From assembly GCA_035236585.1 (NCBI GenBank), contig CP141132.1:64763880-64827879 (forward strand): a DNA stretch of 64,000 bases. The letters run 5' to 3'. A program made the translations under genes and the position numbers. This stretch comes from Warburgia ugandensis. Its lineage: Eukaryota > Streptophyta > Magnoliopsida > Canellales > Canellaceae. Every line of letters begins with the position of its first letter. Position 1 is the stretch's first letter. The notes under the pieces are model-generated. The model saw only the letters and a program-made list of their open reading frames with translations. It had not been told where the DNA came from and made no database searches. Positions 55,307-64,000 of this stretch are shown in pieces.

Positions 55307-58052
55307 TATGACGACCCGGGTTTTCTCATGTATTTTGGAATGCAATGTCTAATTTCCTAAGGCAGGATGCATCCCTATTTGAAAACCATTTTATAAAAAC
55401 CATGCAATGCAGCGGAAAAACTCATTTTTGAAAATCCCGAGTGTCATTGGCTTTCACAACAACTAAGGTAGTTTTTGAAAAACTTCAAAGATCATAAATG
55501 TTTTTCCCCAGTTCTTTCCAGTCATAATGCACAGCCCAACTGTACTAAGTACAAACACATGTCCAAAGGGTTGAGAGTTTACTTACATGTGTATTTGTTT
55601 CCTTTTGGATTCTCATAGCACTAACACAGATGTCCTCTTTTTGTGAGTGAAGCTGTCCTGAACCATGATATATACGGACGTATCCTGTCCTTGAGTACTT
55701 ACTGATGTCTGAAAAATGTTAAGGATTGGGTGAGTATATAATATACTCAGTAGGAGCCTATCACTACTAGTTTTATAAATGCATGAGATGTTTCAAAATC
55801 ATATGCTCATTCAAAACATGCGTATGTTTGAATACTCGAGTTCAATATTAGTATGAGAATCCATAATCAACTGAAATTCAAAATATGCGTATGTTTGAAT
55901 ACTCGAGTTCAATATCAGTATAAGAATCCATAATCAACTGAAATCCTCATAACTTAAAAGATCACATAATCAAAAGTGAAAGTATCATATATATATACAT
56001 ATAATGACATCAGGATATGCAATAGATGCCTCATGGAGTCCAACTCATGGACCTCTAGTATGGTATGGTCGACCAACCTCATATCATGCTATATGAAATG
56101 CACATCAAACCATAGGGTCCACTATGCCCACGACCTCCTCGCCGTGTGGTCCCTGGGTACCTGAGGACACTTGGTCATAGCCTCCACGGGGCCTATGACA
56201 CGCTGACCCAGTGCCATGACACCAGTGGTAGCCCCCTGTACCACATGCAGTCAACGTAGGGACTTGCCTCTTTTTGGGCGTGGTACCCATCCACCTATTA
56301 GTGGTAGAGGTCGGGTGGCCAACCCAGACCCCTCGGCATAGCACCCACGGGCTTACTTGCCCAAATCACATAAGATACGTCAAAACCTTTTGTTAAAACT
56401 TGTCCTCTTTTGGGTCCCTCACAACTGCCTGGCCCTCGGCACTCTAGCGTCTTTTGGCAACCCTCAAGGACATGCAATCTTTGCAAGTACTTAAATCATG
56501 TAATGCATGCACTTGTTTGCAACACATACATGTGCATAATGTATATGTAGTCATTTAAAAAACATGGCTATGTACAAAGCATTTAACATGCATGCTGAAT
56601 TAATTCATGCAAATCACATGCAAATCAAGTCATATATCTGAAACATATGTTCTCAAATAACAATAGTTCTTTTAAAAGAATCTAATAGTGATAGAGCACC
56701 TACCTAACTAGGTTGCGTTAACCCCTTTGTCCTCGTACGCTCCTGAACATGGTTTGGGGACTCAAGGTTAGTTTAACCTATCTTTGATGGGTTTAGAGCA
56801 GTTGGGTCTTATTACTTAGGCATTAGGGGTCCATCCCTATGCCTATGAGTGTCCTAAGGTCCTAATTGGGCCTTGGTATCCTCAGTTTTCCAAGGTTCTA
56901 GTGGCCATGCGCCACCATCCTATTCTAAGGGTCATGCCCACCTTTGATTGGGCTTTGATTATAGATTTTATAGTTTGGATGTATCCGCGTCGTCGATACG
57001 GACACAACACCTTTTGCGGCGCCTCAATCGGAGCTCTAGATCTCAAGTTATAAGCGTTTTAGTGTTGTATGTACATAGAGTACTTAAAGACAAAAAGTCG
57101 GAATGCTAAGGCGCTACGCGTCAGCGTCATGCGCCCTGGCTTCCTTAACAACCAAAAAACACCGCTCTGCTAGTGTACTGTGCATCTGCAGCGTGCGCCT
57201 CAGCGAGCGCGTCTGCAGACTCTCGATACTTCTCAACCGTCTTCCTCTTTAGAGGGCGCGTCCACGGACGTGCCCGTTGGTTTTCTTTTTAGATGCGTTC
57301 GACGCATCTCGTCTGGAGCGGGCCGTCTTCGTCGTTGGGGGACCAGGGCGTCCTTGGGATGCCCTGGTTCGTCCCTGAGGGACCAGTGCAGCCTTGGGGA
57401 CGTCCCAGGGTCCTTGGTGGCTCCCTAGAGGCCTATTCTCCATGGTTTTTTATGCAAAAACCTAGGGAAACTGAGCCTAGGACTATGGGTGAGATGGGTT
57501 TGGGGAGTTTTTAAGTGTACCTGCTTTGTGGTTGGTTTTCTCTCCATGTTTTCCCCTCTCGATCATTGCTCCGCGATGGGTTTTCTCCAAGGCTTTTGGG
57601 CTGCCATTAGAGGCACCCAAGAGCTCTATTTATAGGGCTTTTAAAGAGGGTTCTGGAGGGGTTCTAACCGCCTTTGAATGGCGGTGAGGAAACCTCCAGA
57701 ATGGCGGTGGTTTCTCCTTGAAACACCGCTGTTCCAGAAGCCTCTAGGAGCTTGAAGACGACGGGGTGCCCGTATCAAAATGGGCACCTGTGTTTTTCAG
57801 GTTAAGTTGTTTTTGTAAAATTTACTGTTTTGCCCCCGAACTTCAAAGGGCCATATCTTGCTCATTTTAACTCCGTTTTGGGTGATTTTGGTCTCGTTGG
57901 ATTCCTTTTTCTAAGACACATCTAATGGAACCACTTTTAGGATCAAATTCCTGGGTTTAGTCAAGGCAACTAGTGAAATGACCAAAATGCCCTTATCTTT
58001 AAAATTGAACTTTTTATGGGCTTTTAATATTACAAAAATTGGGGTCATTACA
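55307..58052 (+). mobile_element. Del/Tekay-like solo LTR (copy D)
   Basis: 2746 bp, TATGACGACCCGGG... to ...GGGGTCATTACA, with the perfect target duplication CAAAC at 55302-55306 and 58053-58057, inside the integrase region. The 9-bp hairpin at 55731-55749 is its version of the family hairpin. The open frames around 56105-57514 belong to the LTR and look fortuitous. Confidence 0.87.
55731..55749 (+). other. Conserved hairpin of LTR copy D
   Basis: Perfect inverted repeat TGAGTATAT-A-ATATACTCA. The second CAAGC stem is absent. It begins about 424 bp from the LTR start. Confidence 0.65.
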
Positions 58053-58057
58053 CAAAC

Positions 58058-58432
58058 AGAGGTCACCAATCGCACATTAGAGATGTAATTACTATGCTTC
58101 ACTAGTTCCCATCCCAAGGAGTGAACACATTGGATTTCATGAGCTAAATATTATTACAATACAAGTTGGCATTTAGTAATCAAAATGACACCGTTCAAAG
58201 TTGCATACGGTTGCCCTCCTCCGACACTTCTATCATATGTTCTTGCTACAGCCAAAGTTGCTGCAATGGATTGATACTCTTTAGAAATAAGACTCAATCA
58301 TTAAGGACCTGCAACATACTCTTCAAATCACACTAGTACGTATGAAGCAAGCTCATGATAAAAAACACAGAGAATGGGAGTTGAGTGTTGGTGATTGGGT
58401 TTACTTGGATTGCAACCATACAAACAAGGTTC
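58058..58432 (+). pseudogene. Integrase region of the chromodomain element, second part
   Basis: 'KMTPFKVAYGCPPPTLLSYV' is the GPY/F-like C-terminal motif of Ty3/gypsy integrase, followed by 'ELSVGDWVYLDCN'. Cut by LTR copy E. Confidence 0.82.
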
Positions 58433-58437
58433 ATTGG

Positions 58438-61395
58438 TGTGACGACCTAGGTTTTTCAACACTTTTTAATAAATTTTTTCAAAAGGTGGGGCCCCAATTT
58501 TAAAATACCAAAACAGCAAAAAACAATTTCAAATGAATTCCATTTCAAGAAAATCCCGAGTGTCAACCATCAACTCATCACACAACCTTTCACTTTTAAA
58601 ACTCAATAAAATTTTCATTTAACCAAACCTTTTCAAAACAAGTTCACAAACTCCAAGACCCATCTAGTCAACAGCCGCATTCCTAACAACAATATAATCA
58701 AGTCCAATAATATAGATATACATATACAATCCAAGTAGAATTAAAACATACCTACAAATGAGATATCTCAATCACTATTTGTCTAGCTCCTCGTCAGTCC
58801 TGTCTTTCTCTCAATATCTGAGGCATTGCAACAATAATACAATGTCTCAGCAATCAATTCTTAGTAGGTATATAGACATTTAATGTAATAACAAATTAAA
58901 CATAAAAAGCAAGTCGAATAGCAATGCTAATTTAAGTGTAGGTCATAACATCCATGGAGTATAAGTATCATAAGCAAAACATCATGCACGATGGAACATG
59001 AATCTCATGAGCGTAATGGATATAAAATATGATATGATCCAACCTCAATGAGCATACAATAACAAGTAGGGCACCCAAGGTATGTGGGCCCACGAGTATC
59101 CCATATACTCGTACAATAAATCATGAGTACTCATATCAATCCTTTGAGTGTCGTCACAGCTCGGCATGCAATAACACTTCCATGCTCATCATGCAAGCAT
59201 ACAAAACAAGAGTATGGATTATCATGCTGCAGTGATAACCACTCCAAGGTCTCAACCACCATCGTTCTCTTATAGTGTGGACTACTCATGTTACCAAACC
59301 CTCCAAAAAGCCATCTGTGGGCATGTGTCTATCACATCATAAATTCAAAGGGTAGGTGGCCAGCCCTACACCCTCCTAGCATGACATTTATCAAGTGAGA
59401 GCACCCATCATAAATCACAAAACACGAAACACGAAAATCGCATATCTCGTAAATCTAAGAGCACTTGTGGCTCACAATCCCCAAGGCACACCACTCATCC
59501 CGGGGTTAGCCTCTCAAAGGACTAACCACCAAGCCTCTACCACGAATTTTATGAAAAACCACCAATCTCAGTGATGCAATAAAGAAAGATAATTACTAAT
59601 CATATAAAAGATACGCGGTATCAATACCATAAAACAATTGATCATGAAAACCCATTCAATGCACTATCGAAATCTCATATCGATCATAGCACAAAACTTT
59701 GAAATTTACAAGTATTTGAAAATGATAACCATGTGACAAGCAATCATAATCAATCATAATGCTATAATGATACAGGATTTAGAAAACAAGATGCAACATT
59801 AAATGTCGTCACATACCTCAATGAAGTACAACCAAATCAGATCAGGCACGTACTCCTTTCAAACCGCACCCTCTGATGCACCTGTTAGTATCACAACATT
59901 ATTTTGCATTATTAATCTCATCTCATCAGAATTTATAACGATCCAACTGTTGGATCATTCTTTAAGGCTTCAATTTATGATTAGATTACTAATTCTAGCC
60001 TTATTCATCATTAATCAGTGCCATTTCACATTCATCTACTCATTTTAGTGTGTATATAAAGTTTACACCTAGATTCGATGGTCATATCACTCTCAGATCA
60101 ACAAATCCCAAGATCTGGGTTAGATCAATAGTACAGAACAATTCTAAGATGAATAATCCTAATTTGCCCCTTAGATTCATCAATTCATTCTTTAAATCAT
60201 CAAATTATTCGAGTTCCAAGGCCTGATCATCCTCTGATCGACATAATCTAAGTGATTGAGTACATTTTCTTAGGTTTGATCAACTAACTATACTCAAATT
60301 AAGATTTAGAGGTTAAATTCATGTTCGTGTCATCGATACAATTCCAACAGACCTTTAGGATCGAAGATCGAGCTTCTGCAGCTTCTAGAATCTCAAAAAA
60401 ACCATTTCAGATCAAAATTTGGATAAAAAATCTAATTTATGTTAGGACGCTCCCTCGTGCATCCTGGTTTCTAAGACGCCAAGCATCCCGGCCATCCATG
60501 ACAGTGCACGATAGCGTCCTAGTGTAGGTGGCAGAGCACTCACATGCGCTGTCCGCGCCTAGGCGTCCCAGTAGGTGTCCTAGGTACATTGTCCATCAAG
60601 GACGATGGACCCAAACCCTTCATTTTCTTTTAACTCAATCGAAGCCCCAGACACTCCGATTTTTTATCTATTTTTGCCATTCCTAAGGTTTCTGGGTCCA
60701 AAGATTACATTGGACGGCTCAGATCTATCATCCAAGTTGACCTTAATGTGGGTCTAACCATGATCCATAGTTCTGATTTCACAGGCCTTCCAATAGCCGT
60801 TGAGACTAGATCCGGCCCGGATTTGTGAGGGAAAAAGTAGGAAAATAAGAAAAAGAGCAAGATAGCGGGTGTGGCCTACCTAGTTTGAGCTGAAAAGGGG
60901 ATATCAGAGTCCTCCAATGAGTGCAAAAGTAGAATGCTTTTACCGAAGAACGAGGGGAAGAAGGCAAAGGTTCTAGGCTATTTTGCATTAGGGAAAAGGG
61001 AAAAAACATGCCTTTGTAGCTGGAGATCCAATTTCCTCATAGGTAAAGAGGATCGCTACCTTCCTCCTTTGGTAATGGGATCGGAATGGAAAGGAGTGTC
61101 GTTATCAAAACGACCACTCAAATTTGGGTTCTTTGTCTGGTTACCAAAATGCCCTCAGAACTTAAAATGTCCATAACTTTTTCATCCGCACTACGATTTC
61201 AGTAAACTTAGTGTCGTTTGAATCTCCTTTCCAATTGCAATCTAATTATGGAGGTCTCAATACATAATTTGATATCTACTAAGTCTCTCGCTTATAAAAC
61301 TCTAAAAATATAGATGTCAATATATTCTTTTCATTACAATTTTACATTTTTCCAAAATTCTCTCAAATTGGCATTTAAAAATTTAAGAAGTTACA
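58438..61395 (+). mobile_element. Del/Tekay-like solo LTR (copy E)
   Basis: 2958 bp, TGTGACGACCTAGG... to ...AAGAAGTTACA, with the perfect target duplication ATTGG at 58433-58437 and 61396-61400. Hairpin at 58819-58849. No coding region. Confidence 0.87.
58819..58849 (+). other. Conserved hairpin of LTR copy E
   Basis: Stem TGAGGCATTG / CAATGTCTCA (one G-T pair) with an 11-base loop. The second stem is weak. It begins about 381 bp from the LTR start. Confidence 0.65.
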
Positions 61396-61400
61396 ATTGG

Positions 61401-61763
61401 TGTTGTGTCAGAATGCGAAACTCGCCTCACGGTATTACGGACCTTACAAGGTGATCGCTAAAATTAGCGTCTGCCTACTGGAACCTAGATACACCCAGTA
61501 TTTCATGTTTCAATGTTAAAGCCACATCTTGGGAAGAACGAACAGCTTGTGCCCCAACTTCCACACATTTATGATGATAATTTGGTGGGACCACTTCCAC
61601 AAGTCATTCTGGAAAGGTGTCATCGTAAGGGAAAAGATGAAGTTCTGGTTCATTGGAATGGGTTATCTCCTGCTGATGCAACTTGGCAAAACCTTGACGA
61701 TTTAAAGACCAAGTTTCTATATTTGGTCCTTGAGGACAAGGGCCCACTTTAAGGAGGGAGGAA
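61401..61763 (+). pseudogene. Chromodomain region and polypurine tract of the Ty3/gypsy element
   Basis: 'LASRYYGPYKVIAKISV' ends the integrase. 'KDEVLVHWNGLSPADATWQN' near 61640-61700 is a chromodomain-type module of chromovirus integrases, thought to guide insertion to certain chromatin. The purine tract AAGGAGGGAGGAA (61751-61763) precedes the LTR. Fossil. Confidence 0.85.
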
Positions 61764-62033
61764 TGATATGTGCTAATACCAGCTAGTTAAGATAACTGTT
61801 TAATTGCCATGTAGGTTGATATGTGTATTGTTCATGGTTAGTTAGTGGAGTTAATTTCATTGTAAGTGGCAAGACTTTAGCCACATAACTGTGACGTCCT
61901 ATTATAAATAGGACTCTGTGTTTATCAATAGGATATCAGGTTTTTCTTGTAGTTTTTCTCATCGGAGATTGTAAGTTCCCTTGAAGTAACTTACTCTTTT
62001 AATTGGAGAGTTTCTAAGGAGTGAAGATAAGCA
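61764..62033 (+). repeat. 3' LTR of the chromodomain element
   Basis: Starts TGATATGTGC after the purine tract. It has a TATA-like TATTATAAATAGG (about 61900-61912) and seems to end near ATAAGCA at 62033. No partner LTR exists in the window, so the end is approximate. Confidence 0.65.
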
Positions 62034-62959
62034 AATCAAGAGGCAAACGTGCCCTGCCTTCTCCCTCTTCAAGGCCAAACACATGCTCTTTGAGCCATCC
62101 ACGCTTTAGTTGATGTTATGAATGATTCAAAAGTATTGCCAAGATATGCGTATTGCACATTCCATCCATATATAAGCTGCCCTTAGGGACGTTTTTGCAT
62201 CTCAGAAGAGCATATAGTCGAAAGGAGAGGAAGGAGTACATCTCCTTTTCCCATGCATGGTACAATATTTTTTGCAAATCTAATTCTTTTATCATGATTA
62301 TAGTACCAAAAATAGTTAACCATGATGAATCAATGCATTTGGACAATCCTAGCTACTAGTTTTAGATATTTTAAAAACTTCCCAAAAACAAATGGTCGTG
62401 ACCTTTAACCTAAAGAAACATAGGCTAGAAAACCTGATGGATATGAAATTTGATGTCTAGCCTAACCAATTCATTCCTCACATAATAATGTATTAGATCT
62501 AACAGAAACAAGTTCACCATGCACAAATAAAAACTTGGGCATGTACTCCTTCCTCTCCTCTTAAATGTGTACACTGATAATTGAAACCTATATGGTTGCT
62601 AGTCTTCCACCATTTCGAAACAGCTCAATGCATGCACCGGAAACTTGTCGCCAACCAACCGGCGTTTCCATCATTTCCAAATGCCCTTGGTGGTTTTCTA
62701 TAACATGCGATGAAATTTCTTGGCTAGAGGACCACGTCACATTGGAATCTTGCACCCACTACTCTCTATCATTAACCCGCTTTACATCAGGTCGTAGCAT
62801 CTATCTTTACGGGCCCCTCTCTCTGTCCGTGTTTGTCTTGTGTTTGCAGGTATCTGTCCATCTCCGGTACATCCCATGACTGACGAATAAAGACGGAGAA
62901 ATAATCTCCACCAAGGAAACTAGACTCGTTGCGTAGAGATAGCATGTTAGTAAAATAAA
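62034..62959. other. Intergenic region upstream of the amino acid permease
   Basis: No recognised gene or repeat. A plus-strand frame at 62565-62879 has no family likeness. Confidence 0.5.
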
Positions 62960-63309
62960 GGCCTGCCTTTTCCTTTGTCTATCATCACGTGGCTTTGTTC
63001 TCTTATGGACTCCTTCCTTTCAAGCTCCATAAATCTACTGGCCTTGCTTGATTTTAACACACTGCGAGTGACTGAAAGAGCGCGAGACTCATCTGAGCTC
63101 TACAAATCCTTTGATTTGCTTGGTTTTGGCTCAAGGGGGAGAGAGAGAGAGATGTTTTTGGCTGTTTAGCTCAAGAAGAGAGATAGAGGGAGAGCCATTT
63201 CAAGCTCTAGAATCCTATTCATTTCCCTTTCTTTTAGCTGAGAGAGAGAGTTTCCTTCCAAATTCTAAACATCCATATTGACGTGGGTTGGATTTTAGCT
63301 CAAACAGAG
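62960..63309 (+). promoter_or_regulatory. Probable proximal promoter and leader of the amino acid permease
   Basis: GA-rich runs at about 63139-63153 and 63180-63195 and again near 63240 mark a typical plant leader. A six-codon upstream frame, ATG TTT TTG GCT GTT TAG, lies at 63152-63169. The transcription start is not determined. Confidence 0.45.
63152..63169 (+). other. Possible upstream ORF (MFLAV)
   Basis: Short ATG-to-TAG frame 141 bases before the permease start codon. If it lies in the transcript it could lower translation of the main frame. Confidence 0.3.
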
Positions 63310-63421
63310 ATGAGTCAGAAAGACGAATTTCGTGCCGAGTCATGTGAAGAGGGTCTGCCACCGGGCAAAGAGATTCATGCAGAGGATGAAGTAGACGAAG
63401 ATGGACGGCCAAGGAGAACAG
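63310..63421 (+). CDS. Amino acid permease (AAP family), exon 1
   Basis: The ATG at 63310 opens a 37-codon exon, 'MSQKDEFRAESCEEGLPPGK' then 'EIHAEDEVDEDGRPRRTG', ending at a donor G/GTATCG at 63421/63422. The acidic motif D-D/E-D-G-R-x-x-R-T-G just before the first membrane segment marks the plant AAP branch of the amino acid/auxin permease (AAAP) family, whose members are plasma-membrane H+/amino acid symporters with about eleven membrane segments and some 470-490 residues. The next exon should begin with T-x-W-T-A-x-A-H-I-I-T-A-V-I-G and lies beyond the window. Its donor phase (one base of the G codon) suits that join. Which AAP subgroup, and hence substrate preference, cannot be told from the N-terminus. 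A different permease of the same family is the main alternative. Confidence 0.75.
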
Positions 63422-64000
63422 GTATCGTCTTCTTAATTACCTTTACATTTTTGTTATTCTTTTCTTTTGGTGGCAAGCCGGGATAACCCATGACCCATGA
63501 GCCCCAACCACAGGAGAGGCCCTTAAGCGCCACTGCGGTAGAACGTCTTAGCTCTAAATTCTACACTTGAACACTTCCTTTTTCCTTTCCTTTTACTGTG
63601 TGAATCAATGGAGAAAAAAGTCCTAAGCTTCAAGCTCGAAAATGGTTCCTTCCCCCTTTTCCTGTTGGAATATTGTCCTATACTTGGAAAACCCATCTCG
63701 GCTGTGGTGTCCCAGTGCATACACCTTTTCTCCGTGTAATGACCATCCCCGCAGATGAGCCAGAGTAAACCCAAACGTGGTTGAAATTTACATCCTCAAC
63801 TACATATTCTCACTTGTCATAATGCAAAACGTCTTCATTTTCTTTTGTCCTTAGTAGAGCAGACGTTGCCATCAAATGTCTAAAGACAGCAAGTGGGTTG
63901 TGGAAACCAGAAAAAAAAGTGTGAGAATATCAGCTTAAACTGAACAATAAATGAGAGGTGCATTGCATGACGGACATGTTTGGGCCGTTCTAAGCAGTCT
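63422..64000 (+). other. Intron 1 of the amino acid permease, partial
   Basis: Starts GTATCGTCTT. No acceptor followed by an AAP exon 2 sequence is found before the window ends, so the intron is at least 579 bp. Minus-strand frames here look fortuitous. Confidence 0.6.

Larger units (their letters stand above)
49556..62033 (+). mobile_element. Chromodomain Ty3/gypsy element, broken, with three nested LTRs
   Basis: Order on the plus strand is gag, protease, RT, RNase H, integrase, chromodomain, polypurine tract, 3' LTR. The 5' LTR and start of gag are absent. Del/Tekay-like LTRs C, D and E lie between gag and protease and inside the integrase region. A short LTR and a C-terminal chromodomain suggest the Reina-like chromoviruses. 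Heavily broken, with more than ten interruptions, and older than the three LTRs inside it. Confidence 0.82.

Noticed and set aside
56105-57514. Several open frames with unusual cysteine- and glycine-rich peptides
   Set aside because: They lie wholly inside solo LTR copy D, overlap on both strands and show no domain.

Overview
The window is nuclear DNA of a flowering plant. It carries an intronless TIM17 gene with a typical plant promoter, the first exon of a plant amino acid permease, tRNA-derived SINEs of the plant Au type, and several layers of plant LTR retrotransposons (Athila, Del/Tekay-like, a chromodomain Ty3/gypsy and two Ty1/copia elements). The genus cannot be named from the sequence alone. 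Only two host genes are supported; most of the rest is transposon fossil or intergenic DNA with no recognisable content.

Layout. 1-17151: one minus-strand Athila element, with its 3' LTR cut by the window edge and its 5' LTR at 14804-17151. Its RT region is split by a Del/Tekay-like LTR (5175-10459), which itself holds a partial Athila LTR. 17152-25311: host island with TIM17 (18534-19199), its promoter, a possible 3'UTR intron and two Au-type SINEs with target-site duplications. 25317-35630: an old copia element whose right LTR is split by a second Del/Tekay-like solo LTR (31278-35296). 36466-44003: a diverged pair of long inverted arms, probably an old MULE-like DNA transposon, enclosing a younger and structurally complete copia element (38097-43407). 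45290-47712: an L1-type LINE remnant. 47713-49555: a patchwork of Athila leader and LTR-like pieces. 49556-62033: a chromodomain Ty3/gypsy element opened by three more Del/Tekay-like solo LTRs (50247-53156, 55307-58052, 58438-61395). 62034-64000: upstream region, leader, exon 1 and start of intron 1 of an AAP-type amino acid permease on the plus strand.

The two host genes are unrelated in function: TIM17 is a channel-forming subunit of the mitochondrial inner-membrane presequence translocase, and AAP proteins are plasma-membrane H+/amino acid symporters. The most unusual signals are structural. All five Del/Tekay-like LTRs carry a hairpin about 380-500 bp from the TG end whose paired bases change together between copies. 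Three Athila-leader-like copies keep a G5/C5-framed hairpin at identical spacing. In the two LTRs of the single Athila element, the long (GA)n tracts lie at different places.
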